A stretch of 54,504 nucleotides of DNA from an uncultured Microscilla sp. (GCF_947493425.1 NZ_CANLRP010000038.1:1-54504); one strand, 5' to 3'. Positions 44,000 through 53,233 are shown, numbered from the stretch's first letter. Translations and numbers: made by a program. The notes: generated by a model from the sequence alone, not told the origin.

Positions 44000-45076
44000 T
44001 TAAAACTTAAGTGCCATTGAAAATGTCACAAAAGCATCATTATTACTTCTTGTATTTTCTTTAGGGAATAACTCATCTGGGGCAGTGAAAAATTTGCCTT
44101 CCAACCTGATCGCCATGTTTTTTTGTGGGCGATAAGCCAAGTTGAGCGACCCAGTATTAAGCATAAAACCATTGGGTGTTCCTGTATTCATCAATACTTC
44201 ACTAGGGTCGTTGTAGTTTTCAAAAAATGCAGCTATTGACCACTTGTCAGAGAGTTTGTAACGCAACCATACAAAAAATTCTGTAGCTGTGTCATAAGCC
44301 GAGGTACCCACCTGTTCTTTTGCATGGTACTCTACAGTAGCGGCTACCTGTAGTCGGTCAGTAATGTCATATTTTATATAAAAGTCATTAAAAAAAGCAA
44401 TTTGAGCCGATAGGCTGTCTGGGTTGTCGTTTCCTATATAGTTGCCGTAGCCTACCAAGAGCTGATCGTTTACCTGATAACTGGCGGTGAGCATCAGCGA
44501 CTTAGCCGAGTTATTGTCTTGTATTTTCTGTAGTCCGTTTACCAGCGAAACATCCAGGGTAAACTTCTTAGAAGGAGTCCAGGTAAGGGCAAGCCCTGAT
44601 TGGTAATAGGGCATAATATCAGCAGCAAAAGACCGTGAATACACAGGGTTGTCAATAGATAAGTTACTTTCAAGGTTAATGGCTGCTTCTCTGATACCTA
44701 TAGTGGCTTTGAGTTCATCGGTAAGTTTATAAGACACGTTTGCCAAGTAAATGTTTCTTAAAAAACCAGGCTCTCCGGCGTAATTATTTCTTACGAAAGT
44801 TCCTTCTTGTAAAGCGAAGTTGGCCTCCACTTTTCCTTTTTGATAATTCGCTTGTAAAATCCCCCAGTTAAGGTTAAATTCATTGTGCCGGGCAGGTTGA
44901 GTAAAGTATGCTAGGTTTTTGCTAGTGGGATTATTAAAGCTATAAGTATAGTAACTGTCAACAAACCCAGAAATGGTGAAAGGGCTTGCTTCTTTGCTTT
45001 TTTGTCCCTCTTCCTGGGCAAAACAATTACACTGAGCAATGATGTAGCATAAGATAATGAGTAAGCTTGGTTTCAT
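44000..45076 (-). CDS. OmpL-like outer-membrane beta-barrel porin
   Basis: A 358-aa protein with a signal peptide (residues about 1-20, ending NCFAQ), then repeated amphipathic beta strands typical of the OmpL-like/putative porin-2 family (openings such as TISGFVDSYYTYSF), ending in Phe (MALKF), the outer-membrane barrel end signal. It should sit in the outer membrane and allow passive passage of small solutes. Specificity is unknown. A perfect 8-bp hairpin (45118-45138) lies in its upstream region. Confidence 0.85.
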   Translation of the reverse strand: MKPSLLIILCYIIAQCNCFAQEEGQKSKEASPFTISGFVDSYYTYSFNNPTSKNLAYFTQPARHNEFNLNWGILQANYQKGKVEANFALQEGTFVRNNYAGEPGFLRNIYLANVSYKLTDELKATIGIREAAINLESNLSIDNPVYSRSFAADIMPYYQSGLALTWTPSKKFTLDVSLVNGLQKIQDNNSAKSLMLTASYQVNDQLLVGYGNYIGNDNPDSLSAQIAFFNDFYIKYDITDRLQVAATVEYHAKEQVGTSAYDTATEFFVWLRYKLSDKWSIAAFFENYNDPSEVLMNTGTPNGFMLNTGSLNLAYRPQKNMAIRLEGKFFTAPDELFPKENTRSNNDAFVTFSMALKF

Positions 45077-45117
45077 ATAAAAGATTTGTTAATAGTTTTG
45101 TTGAAAACAGCATACGT

Positions 45118-45138
45118 TCCTAAGCCTAGAGCTTAGGA
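45118..45138. promoter_or_regulatory. Perfect palindrome TCCTAAGC / GCTTAGGA
   Basis: 8-bp arms with a 5-base loop, about 42 bases upstream of the porin ATG (minus strand), in the divergent space. It could be an operator or leader hairpin. Confidence 0.4.
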
Positions 45139-45298
45139 GTAAGCGTTAATGATTGCCAAAAATATAAAAAAAGAGCAGATGGGAAACTATTATATTTCCT
45201 TTTGAGCAATTTTTAAGTTGTAAGCGCACAAGTACAACATAATAGTATTGTTTATTTTTAGATAGTTTCTAAAATTTATTATCATAGTTTAATACTTT

Positions 45299-46672
45299 AT
45301 GGCAAAGAGTCAAACCACTCCACGTCGTTTTTATTTATTTGTGTTAGGGCTTATGGGAGCCTTCATCATCGTTTTTGTGTATTGCCTGAGTATTACGCTA
45401 TTGGCAAACCGCAAAGCGGAGCCATTGACCAAAAGCGAAAGAAGTATTAGGGCGTTGGGCAAGGCTTATATACAGTTTGGATACTATGAGTTGAGAGAGT
45501 TTTACCTGACTTTGGCATCAAAAGAAGAACAAAGGGCTGACTTGATAAAAGAAACAGATAGCCTTTGGGCACACATTGAAACAAACATAGCTCAATATCA
45601 AAAGTATACTATTTTAGAACAGCCTGCTGCAATTACACTTCGTGAAATGTTGCAGGCTTATCGCCAAAGTTCCCTTGCCAGAAGAAAGCTACTGGAGTCG
45701 GGGCAGTTCAATCAGGCGTTAAGTCATTTAACTTCAAACCAACACCAGCAGGCATTTTATAAACAAGAAGAGTTGTTTGGAGATATGGGTGACCTGTTGC
45801 CTTACCAAATGCAAAAGTTATTGAAACCCGAAGCGTCGGCTTATGTCAATGGGCTATCGGGTATGGTAAGTACTGGTTGGGTACTTATAGTGACTTCAAT
45901 TATAACCCTCGTTTTTATTCAATTGGCATTTAATGCTTTTGAACGCAAGTTGTTGGTCAAAAGAACATTGCCTTTACTTATTCTTATCAATGTAGTTGTA
46001 CAGGGCATTGTATTTTTTAAGCCTTCCCCTCGTTTTGATGCCAAATATCAACTGGTACAAGACTATACCCTCTTTGTCAATTTTATGAGTTATTTTAATC
46101 ATTACACCCAGTTAGAGTTTAAGCATGCATTAGACTCGTCACGCTTGGTGAAAAAACAAATAGAGGAGGAGATGGCTGTATATCACCGCTCGGTGCGCCA
46201 GACATTGCGTGATAGCCAGCATAAGTTGGGCTCAAGGTTTAAAAATGAAATCTCTCAACTGAAAAAGCTCAGAAAAACGTATTTCACCAAGCAAAGGATT
46301 CCAGCACTGGTTTATTCGTTTAATAGTGGAGAATTAGCCGCCTTGAGGTTGTTGATGCCGAGTGGACATTTGTCAGACAGCATCTTAAATAGCCTTGACC
46401 CGGAGTCGGTGACATACGAGGAAGGACGAAATGCCAGGATTATTCGTGAGTTTCACCATAATTTTGATAAAGTATTGCAGGGGCTAGACATGTATTACCC
46501 CAGGGCTGTTCAAGAACTTAGTCAAAAGAACCCATATCAAGGGTTTTACTGGGGAGGAATTGGTCTGTGTGTGCTAGGCTTGGTTTGGCTTTTATGGCGT
46601 TTCAGAAAGCCCAAAAAATGGGCTTTATACAAGGCAAAAAGTCATTTTTTAGTCAAAAAGCAATTAAGTTAG
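45299..46672 (+). CDS. Orphan membrane receptor with two helical sensor modules
   Basis: A 457-aa protein with four hydrophobic helices (about 12-36, 190-213, 222-242 and 422-440). Between them are two periplasmic helical domains (about 40-185 and 245-420). The second contains VKKQIEEEMAVYHRSVRQTL, closely similar to the sensor domain of the downstream kinase (AKKQIEEEMANIRRKLRKSL). The first resembles it in its GYYELREFYLTL start. So it looks like a duplicated four-helix-bundle sensor of the same kind, but there is no HAMP, kinase or other output domain after the last membrane helix. It may act with the kinase-cyclase downstream. Function unknown. Confidence 0.65.
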   Translation: MAKSQTTPRRFYLFVLGLMGAFIIVFVYCLSITLLANRKAEPLTKSERSIRALGKAYIQFGYYELREFYLTLASKEEQRADLIKETDSLWAHIETNIAQYQKYTILEQPAAITLREMLQAYRQSSLARRKLLESGQFNQALSHLTSNQHQQAFYKQEELFGDMGDLLPYQMQKLLKPEASAYVNGLSGMVSTGWVLIVTSIITLVFIQLAFNAFERKLLVKRTLPLLILINVVVQGIVFFKPSPRFDAKYQLVQDYTLFVNFMSYFNHYTQLEFKHALDSSRLVKKQIEEEMAVYHRSVRQTLRDSQHKLGSRFKNEISQLKKLRKTYFTKQRIPALVYSFNSGELAALRLLMPSGHLSDSILNSLDPESVTYEEGRNARIIREFHHNFDKVLQGLDMYYPRAVQELSQKNPYQGFYWGGIGLCVLGLVWLLWRFRKPKKWALYKAKSHFLVKKQLS

Positions 46673-46679
46673 TATTGAA

Positions 46680-46709
46680 TTTGTGCATTGATAAAAAAGC
46701 GTATCTTTG
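46680..46709 (+). promoter_or_regulatory. Bacteroidota-type promoter for the kinase-cyclase gene
   Basis: TTTG at 46680-46683, an 18-base spacer, then TATCTTTG at 46702-46709. This fits the TTTG-N19-TAnnTTTG consensus well. It begins 8 bases past the stop of the preceding gene and leaves a long leader of about 320 bases, which includes repeat R2 copy 1. Confidence 0.6.
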
Positions 46710-46811
46710 TTAATAAAGGGGGCATTATATCGCACCTGTTCATTGACAATTGCATACGTAAAAATATAAAACCTCATTACAGGAATTTCAATAGTCCATA
46801 GTATTTAGTCG

Positions 46812-47009
46812 ATAGTCCATAGCTGATTCGAGTAAATGTTTTCCTTGTTAAATGCTGTAAACCAGTATTTTATATTAAGGTTGCATACTCACTTTATTTT
46901 TAAAAGTGCTTCGGTTTTATTCCCAAACACCCAATTAAATAGTGTTTAAATTCATCAATAACTGATCACCAACAAACAACTTTGACTAAAATCACTGCGG
47001 AGTATTGAG
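46812..47009. repeat. Repeat R2, copy 1 (empty site)
   Basis: 198 bp, direct repeat of 52786-53024. The two copies are about 90% alike by eye and differ by 41 bp, the length of the palindromic unit present only in copy 2. It lies in the leader of the kinase-cyclase gene and, with copy 2, brackets the two signalling genes. Confidence 0.85.
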
Positions 47010-47035
47010 GAATTTATAACCTAAAAGAAAATGGT

Positions 47036-50000
47036 ATGAACAGATGGTTTTCTAAACTTCCTATCTACATAAGGCTTCGCATAGGGTTTGGTGTTGTGCT
47101 GGTGCTTACCCTGGCAATGACAATCTTCTCTATCCAGCAATTAGAGCAACTCCACAAGAAAACTAAAGAAATCAACGAGAAATGGTTGATCAACGTGAGA
47201 GAAATCTCAGAATTTAGTACCAATCTGGGGTACTATTCTATCAGTGAGTTTCGTCACATCAACTCGAGCGACCCAGTGGCAAAAAAACAGATAGAAGAAG
47301 AGATGGCAAACATTCGCCGCAAGCTCCGCAAAAGTTTGGATCGTTATGAAAAACTCGTAGTCACTGACAAAGAAAGGGCTTTGCTGAGAAGTGTTAAAAA
47401 AATGCGCCAAAACTATTTCTCTGTTCTTTCGGCACCTGTGCTGGAGCTGTCGCGCCAAGGCAGGACAGAAGAAGCTACTAAACGGGTGTTATCGGGAGCC
47501 AATGCCAAGGCGATTCAAGACATTAAGGAAAAGCTGGACGAAATTGTATTAGAAAACAAAAAAGGAAGTACCAAAGCTGCCAGCGACAGTGAAGCTATTT
47601 ACGAGCGATCTACTACTGAGGTGTGGGCTATTTTGATTGCAGCTATTTTTCTGGGAGTTTTGATTTCTATGATGGTATCGAGTAACATCAGGAGGCAAAT
47701 AGGTGGCGAACCACATATTATAGCCAATATTGCCCAGAAAGTATCATCGGAGGGGGATTTGGATATTCACTTTGATGCAGGACAAAATGCTGGTATTTAT
47801 GGTTCGGTAAGGCAAATGGTCAATACCTTCAGAGAGATTGGCAGTGTAACAGCTGACTTGTCTAAAGGGCACTCTGCCGAAACACTTAGGGTAAAAAGTG
47901 ATAAAGATACGCTTGCTTTGTCTATCAATCAGATGATTGACAATTTTAAAAAGGTGATCATGCAGGCGAACGAAATAGCTAAAGGTAATTTTTTGGTGCA
48001 AATAGATTTACGTAGTGAACAGGATGAGTTGAGTATTGCTTTGCAGCAAATGACTAAAAGTTTGAGCGAAAACAAACTGAAAAACGAGCAGGAGAATTGG
48101 GTGAAAGATGGAATCAACCAGTTGAGTAAAGATATTTCAAGCGACATTTCTCTTGAAAAAATTTGTCGTCAATCCATTAGTTTTATTTCTCGTTATGTAG
48201 AAGCTGCCCAAGGGGTGATCTATTTGTATGACAAAGAAGATGAATATTTGAGCTTGTATGCTACCTACGCATTCAAAGAGCGCAACGACATTTCTAACAA
48301 ATACAAATTGGGCGAGGGGTTGGTAGGACAGGTAGCCCTTGAGCAAAAACCTATTTTGTTGAAAAACGTGACCCGCAAAGAGTCGGTAGTGCATACGGGA
48401 GTGATTAGCGAAGCCCCACTGTATATTTATGCCCTCCCTTTGGTGTTCGAAAATGAATTGCATGGAGTTATAGAGCTTGCCTCGTTTGAAGAGTTTACCC
48501 AGCTTAAGCAGCGTTTTTTGGATGAAGCCGACCGTATTTTGACTACTTACCTACATTCTGCTCAACAAACCGAAGAGGTGAGGCGTTTACTGGTGATTGC
48601 AGAGGAGGCAAAACAAGAAGCCGAAACCAAAGCCCAGGAGCTTGCCCAATCGCAAGAAGAACTAAGGGCTACCTCAGAAGAGCTACAGCACCGCAACGAA
48701 GCCTTGGAAAAGCACACCAACGAAATAAACGAGGTAAACGTAAGGCTGGAACAAAACCAGGAAGAACTGCAAAGTCAACAGGATGAGCTAAAAAATCAAA
48801 ATGCCACGCTCGAAAAAGCCCGTCTTGAGCTTGCCCGACGCACCGAACAACTAGAGCTTGCCAATAAATATAAATCAGAATTTTTGGCAAATACTTCTCA
48901 CGAAATACGCACTCCTTTGAACGGAATCATTGGACTTACTGAATCGTTGATTGATGGAGCCGCCGGACCTTTGAACGAAAAGACCATGAGCAACCTTGAG
49001 TTGATCAACAGTAGCGCCATCCGTTTGTCTACGCTGGTAAATGATATTCTGGATTTTTCACGAATGGAAAACCACGAATTGGGCATTCAAAGGAAACCTA
49101 CTGATTTTTATGCCATTGCAGATGTGGTGGTACGAGTAAGCCAAGAGCTGATAGGAGACAAAGACTTGGTGCTGGTAAATACTATAGGCAAAGACATTCC
49201 GATTATAGAAGGAGACGAAAACCGATTACAACAGATATTATATAACTTGATAGGCAATGGCATTAAGTTTACCGAGAGTGGTCAGGTAACTTTATCGGCT
49301 AAAACGACCGATGCCTTTTTAAGCGTAAGCGTAAAAGATACAGGCATAGGCATATCGCCCGAAAGTCAAGATCGTATTTTTGAATCGTTTGAGCAAGAAG
49401 ATGGGTCTACTTCCCGTAATTATGGGGGAACTGGTTTGGGGCTGGCCATTTCTAAAGAATTGGTAGAGCTTCACGGAGGAACCATTCAACTGAAGTCGGA
49501 AGTGGGCAAAGGATCAGAGTTTATATTTACTTTGCCAATATCTCAAAACCAAAGCATTGCAAGAAAGAGCAAAGAAACGCCATTATCTATAGATCCGCCC
49601 ACATTGGCAAACGATGAGGAAGAAACAGCCGCCAGTTCGTTATTGAATCAAAGTATTTTTGATAAGTCTGCAGCCGTATCAGCTCCTGATTTGGAAAGTA
49701 TAGAGAGCAATGAACGATTAATTGCCCATATAAATAGTAATTATCAGGTGAAAATTTTGGTGGTAGATGATGAACCCGTAAATTTACAGGTCTTAGAAAA
49801 TCATCTTTCTATTCAAAATTACAACATCACTCAGGCATCAGACGGCTTAAAAGCATTAAAAATTATTAAGGAAAACAAAGAGCCATTTGATATTATTTTG
49901 CTGGATGTGATGATGCCTAAAATGTCGGGTTATGAAGTATGCCGAACCATTCGGGAACGGTTTCCACTGGTTGAATTGCCAGTATTGATGCTCACTGCTA

Positions 50001-50905
50001 AAAACCAGCCTAAAGACATTGTAGAAGGTTTTGACGCTGGAGCAAACGATTACCTTACCAAACCTTTTTCTAAGGTAGAGTTACTATCACGCATTAAAAC
50101 CCATGTATTACTAAAATTGACCAGCGAAAATCTGCAGACCGCCAACGAAAAGCTACAAGAGTATAATGCTACTCTTGAGCAAAAAATAGAAGAGCGTACG
50201 GAGGAAATCAATACCTTATTGTTGAATATCTTGCCAGAAGAAGTAGCCAATGACCTAAAAACCAATGGCAAAGCACCTGTAAAGTATTATGCCATGAGCA
50301 CAGTATTATTTACTGACTTCCAAGGGTTTACCAAGCAAGCCTCAGAGATGGATAGCAAAGAGTTGGTAGAAGACCTGAACGAGTATTTTGCGGGTTTTGA
50401 TGATATTATGGAACAATATAACCTGGAAAAAATCAAAACTATTGGTGATGCGTATATGGCAGCTGGTGGTATACCACAGTCTAATACCACCAACCCAGTA
50501 GATGCAGTACTTGCTGGGCTGGCTATTCAACAGTTTGTAGCAGCAAAACGAGCCGAAAGAAAGGCGGAAGGCAAACAGTTTTGGGATGTTAGGCTGGGCA
50601 TTAATACGGGAGAGGTAATAGCGGGCGTTATAGGTACAAAGAAATTTGCCTATGATGTGTGGGGCGACTCGGTAAATACGGCGGCTCGAATGGAGAGCGG
50701 TGGTAAAGTAGGGGAGGTGAACATTTCGCATAATACGTATGAAATGGTGAAAGATTATTTTGATGTAGAGCACCGTGGCAAAGTAAACGCCAAAGGTAAA
50801 GGAGAGGTAGACATGTATTTTGTGAAAAGGATTAAGCCTGAGTTGTCGGCAGATGATACCGGAACTAAGCCTAATCAGGCTTTTTGGGTAAAACTAGAGG
50901 GGTAA
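47036..50905 (+). CDS. Hybrid histidine kinase - receiver - class III adenylate cyclase
   Basis: A 1289-aa inner-membrane protein. A helix at about 14-34, a periplasmic four-helix-bundle sensor (about 36-190), and a second helix (about 198-218). Then HAMP-type modules (about 218-340), GAF (about 365-510), a coiled coil, HisKA with His622 in SHEIRTPLNG, an HATPase domain with N, G1 and G2 boxes (about 730-850), a receiver with Asp957 (LLDVMMP), and a class III cyclase (about 1080-1270). Metal ligands are Asp1094 (FTDFQGF) and Asp1138 (TIGDAYM). Lys1134 and the DVW Asp fit adenylate rather than guanylate cyclase. It is predicted to couple an external signal, through phosphorelay, to cAMP. The preceding gene encodes a similar sensor module without output. 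Confidence 0.9.
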   Translation: MNRWFSKLPIYIRLRIGFGVVLVLTLAMTIFSIQQLEQLHKKTKEINEKWLINVREISEFSTNLGYYSISEFRHINSSDPVAKKQIEEEMANIRRKLRKSLDRYEKLVVTDKERALLRSVKKMRQNYFSVLSAPVLELSRQGRTEEATKRVLSGANAKAIQDIKEKLDEIVLENKKGSTKAASDSEAIYERSTTEVWAILIAAIFLGVLISMMVSSNIRRQIGGEPHIIANIAQKVSSEGDLDIHFDAGQNAGIYGSVRQMVNTFREIGSVTADLSKGHSAETLRVKSDKDTLALSINQMIDNFKKVIMQANEIAKGNFLVQIDLRSEQDELSIALQQMTKSLSENKLKNEQENWVKDGINQLSKDISSDISLEKICRQSISFISRYVEAAQGVIYLYDKEDEYLSLYATYAFKERNDISNKYKLGEGLVGQVALEQKPILLKNVTRKESVVHTGVISEAPLYIYALPLVFENELHGVIELASFEEFTQLKQRFLDEADRILTTYLHSAQQTEEVRRLLVIAEEAKQEAETKAQELAQSQEELRATSEELQHRNEALEKHTNEINEVNVRLEQNQEELQSQQDELKNQNATLEKARLELARRTEQLELANKYKSEFLANTSHEIRTPLNGIIGLTESLIDGAAGPLNEKTMSNLELINSSAIRLSTLVNDILDFSRMENHELGIQRKPTDFYAIADVVVRVSQELIGDKDLVLVNTIGKDIPIIEGDENRLQQILYNLIGNGIKFTESGQVTLSAKTTDAFLSVSVKDTGIGISPESQDRIFESFEQEDGSTSRNYGGTGLGLAISKELVELHGGTIQLKSEVGKGSEFIFTLPISQNQSIARKSKETPLSIDPPTLANDEEETAASSLLNQSIFDKSAAVSAPDLESIESNERLIAHINSNYQVKILVVDDEPVNLQVLENHLSIQNYNITQASDGLKALKIIKENKEPFDIILLDVMMPKMSGYEVCRTIRERFPLVELPVLMLTAKNQPKDIVEGFDAGANDYLTKPFSKVELLSRIKTHVLLKLTSENLQTANEKLQEYNATLEQKIEERTEEINTLLLNILPEEVANDLKTNGKAPVKYYAMSTVLFTDFQGFTKQASEMDSKELVEDLNEYFAGFDDIMEQYNLEKIKTIGDAYMAAGGIPQSNTTNPVDAVLAGLAIQQFVAAKRAERKAEGKQFWDVRLGINTGEVIAGVIGTKKFAYDVWGDSVNTAARMESGGKVGEVNISHNTYEMVKDYFDVEHRGKVNAKGKGEVDMYFVKRIKPELSADDTGTKPNQAFWVKLEG

Positions 50906-50908
50906 TCG

Positions 50909-50940
50909 CTTGTTTAAAACTCATCGGAAATTTAAACAAG
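50909..50940 (+). terminator. Possible terminator after the kinase-cyclase gene
   Basis: Perfect 10-bp inverted repeat CTTGTTTAAA / TTTAAACAAG with a 12-base loop, followed by ATTTAAATT. AT-rich stem, so weak. It lies 4 bases beyond the stop. Confidence 0.4.
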
Positions 50941-51024
50941 ATTTAAATTGAGCAAAGAATAATACTTAAATGAGGTATAGGGGCAACCCAATGGTCTGAT
51001 GCTTCAAATAAATGTTAATTGACG

Positions 51025-52761
51025 ATGTATAATAAACTAAAGGTAGGTCTGTGTTTGTGTGTAATGTTTTGGAGTGGTGTGGTAATGGGGCAGTCAGGCT
51101 CTAAACTCACCAGCCAACCCGCAGGGGAGGTAAGAACATTGATGGCAGCTGCAGATGCTTTTATGAAAAGTGGGGCGTATAGCAATGCTTATAACACCTA
51201 CCTAAAGTTAGTCAATGTATACAAACAAAAAAATAACCAGGCAGGGGTAGTAGCCAATGTAGATAAAATTATTGCGTTACACGAACAAAAGAAAATTAAT
51301 CTTCCTTCTAACACCCTGATCAACTACTATACTACCCGACGTAGAGCTGCCAACGCTCTTGGACTGAAAACTCCTCCCAAGATGTACTTGAATATGGCTG
51401 AAGTGTATGCCAAAGCAAAACAGATGAAGAAGGCTATATACTTTGCCGAAAAAGGTTTGAGGTTATCTGACAATACCGAAACTGCTGATTTGCTCAATAC
51501 CTTTTTGCGTAACCTGGATGCAGACAAAGTGAACTATAACGGCAACCCTGGGTTAAAGGCAAAGCTGAGGGCTGTACAACAGGATCTGATACGCAAAGAG
51601 CATGCTTTGCAACGCCTAAAACGTCAAAGTGTTTTATTACGTAAGCAAATCCTTGGGCAGGCAGAAGACTTAGAAAAAATGGACAGAAACCTTAAGTCGC
51701 AAACTGCCATTGCCAAGAACCGCCACCGAGTTAATGAACAACTCGAAGAATCTAACAATAAACGTAAGTGGTGGAACATTGTATTGATATTTTTAGCACT
51801 GGTAGGTTTCATTGTAGGAGGTTACTCTGCTGCAAAGCTCTATTTCAATGGGCGTCAACGCAAGCAAATAAATAGCAAGCTAGTGAACAAAGAAGCTGCT
51901 TTGCTTACTGCCAAAGATAAGTTACTGGATGCCAAAGACACCATCCAGTCTCAAAAAGAAGAGTTGCAAGATAAAAAGTATACTATTCAACGCCATTTGT
52001 CAGAAATAGATGGTAGAAAAATAGAGTTAGTAGAGCTTACCGAGCAAGCACAGTTGCAAAAACGCCAATTGGCATATATGAAAGAGTCTAAGGTACAACT
52101 TGCCGAAACCATTGCCCAGGATTTAAAGAAGCCTTTAGATGTAATTTTGCGCAGTAAAGATTTAGTAGCGATTCAAGGAGCGGGTGACCAAATGAAAAAG
52201 TATACTGAAGAAATGCTTGCCATTCAGCAATACCTCAATGGCCACCTTGACTTAAAAATTGCCGATTTTAACTTCCATTATGTAGTGCAACAAACCATCG
52301 CTCCCTGGCTGGCTCAGGCAGAGAAGAAAGGGGTCATTGTGGTAAACCAGGTACCTGCGCAATATTGGGGCACTTTTGACAAAGGTTTGATTAGTCGTGT
52401 GGTAGAAAAACTTTTTCGCAAGGCTATACAACATACCCTCACTGGAGGTAAAGTAGCTATTTCGGGGAAACCAATACACCCCACAGAGACAAACGACCAT
52501 TCAATTGGTGAATTAGAGTTATCTATAGCCGACGATGGTGCCAGTATTTTGTATGATGAATTTCAGAAAATATTTCAACCATTGATGGATTTAAATGCCA
52601 GAGAGTTTTCTGACAAAGCATTGGCTGGTATTGACCTTACCTTTTGTAAGGTGGCACTAGAAGCACATCAAAGTAATATAAAAGTAGCATCAGCGACTGG
52701 AGTTGGCACTACTTTCACTTTTCAATTGCCGCTGGGTTCTCCACAACAAATGATTGATTAA
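51025..52761 (+). CDS. TPR-containing degenerate histidine kinase
   Basis: A 578-aa protein. A signal-like N-terminus (about 5-22) and TPR-like helices (about 30-170), then a coiled coil, a membrane helix (about 248-270), a second coiled coil (about 275-345), and a HisKA/HATPase-like region. The HisKA box reads TIAQDLKKPLD, with Gln365 where the phosphoacceptor His should be. The N box reads LFRKAIQH, with Lys466 where the Mg-binding Asn should be. The D box (SIADDGA) and the G2-like TGVGTTFTFQLPL remain. So it is probably a pseudokinase that binds or scaffolds a partner, most likely the kinase-cyclase upstream. The start is the ATG at 51025. Confidence 0.8.
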   Translation: MYNKLKVGLCLCVMFWSGVVMGQSGSKLTSQPAGEVRTLMAAADAFMKSGAYSNAYNTYLKLVNVYKQKNNQAGVVANVDKIIALHEQKKINLPSNTLINYYTTRRRAANALGLKTPPKMYLNMAEVYAKAKQMKKAIYFAEKGLRLSDNTETADLLNTFLRNLDADKVNYNGNPGLKAKLRAVQQDLIRKEHALQRLKRQSVLLRKQILGQAEDLEKMDRNLKSQTAIAKNRHRVNEQLEESNNKRKWWNIVLIFLALVGFIVGGYSAAKLYFNGRQRKQINSKLVNKEAALLTAKDKLLDAKDTIQSQKEELQDKKYTIQRHLSEIDGRKIELVELTEQAQLQKRQLAYMKESKVQLAETIAQDLKKPLDVILRSKDLVAIQGAGDQMKKYTEEMLAIQQYLNGHLDLKIADFNFHYVVQQTIAPWLAQAEKKGVIVVNQVPAQYWGTFDKGLISRVVEKLFRKAIQHTLTGGKVAISGKPIHPTETNDHSIGELELSIADDGASILYDEFQKIFQPLMDLNAREFSDKALAGIDLTFCKVALEAHQSNIKVASATGVGTTFTFQLPLGSPQQMID

Positions 52762-52785
52762 TTCCACCACTTGTAAGTATTAACA

Positions 52786-53024
52786 ATAGTCCATAGCTGA
52801 TTCGAGTAAATGTTCACCTTGTTAAATGCTGTAAACCAGTATTTTATATTGAGATTGTATACTCACTTTATTTTTAAAAGTGTTTCGGTTTTATGCTTAA
52901 ACACCCAATTAAATAGTTTTTAAATTCATAAATGACTGATAACCGAGCCTGTAGCTCTGCTACGGCGAGCTCACCGAAGGTAATCAGCATACAACTTTGA
53001 CTAAAATCACTGCGGAGTATTGAG
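52786..53024. repeat. Repeat R2, copy 2 (with 41-bp palindromic insertion)
   Basis: 239 bp, direct repeat of 46812-47009. It differs mainly by 41 extra bases centred on 52941-52981. Together the two copies flank the kinase-cyclase and pseudokinase genes. It is directly followed by R1 copy 2. Confidence 0.85.
52936..52987. repeat. Palindromic element inside R2 copy 2
   Basis: Outer arms CTGATAACC / GGTAATCAG, with the hairpin TAGCTCTGCTA (52952-52962) and GCGAGCTCACCG inside. R2 copy 1 lacks 41 bp at this place. Confidence 0.7.
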
Positions 53025-53098
53025 TATTAATATACTTAAACAAAAATGGTTTTGAGGGTGGATTTTGACTAATTGCCTGAATACCAACATTAATCAAC

Positions 53099-53139
53099 CG
53101 AAGCTACAGCTTGCTGTGCTGAGCTCTGCTTCAGCTAAT
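53099..53139. repeat. 41-bp palindromic insertion in R1 copy 2
   Basis: Absent from R1 copy 1. It begins CGAAGCTACAGCTT, contains the ACAGC-TT-GCTGT hairpin and ends TTCAGCTAAT. The related unit at 53179-53222 is present in both copies. Confidence 0.75.
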
Positions 53140-53178
53140 CCTGTAAATCCTAAAACCGAGTCTATTTATAAATCCCGA

Positions 53179-53222
53179 CTCATCGGGGCAGCTTGCTGTG
53201 ACGAGCTCACCGCAGGTAATCA
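53179..53222. repeat. Palindromic element shared by both R1 copies
   Basis: Near-identical to 14275-14319: a GGCAGC-TT-GCTGT hairpin followed by GACGAGCTCACCG and AGGTAATCA. Confidence 0.6.
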
Positions 53223-53233
53223 CTTTCATCTTA

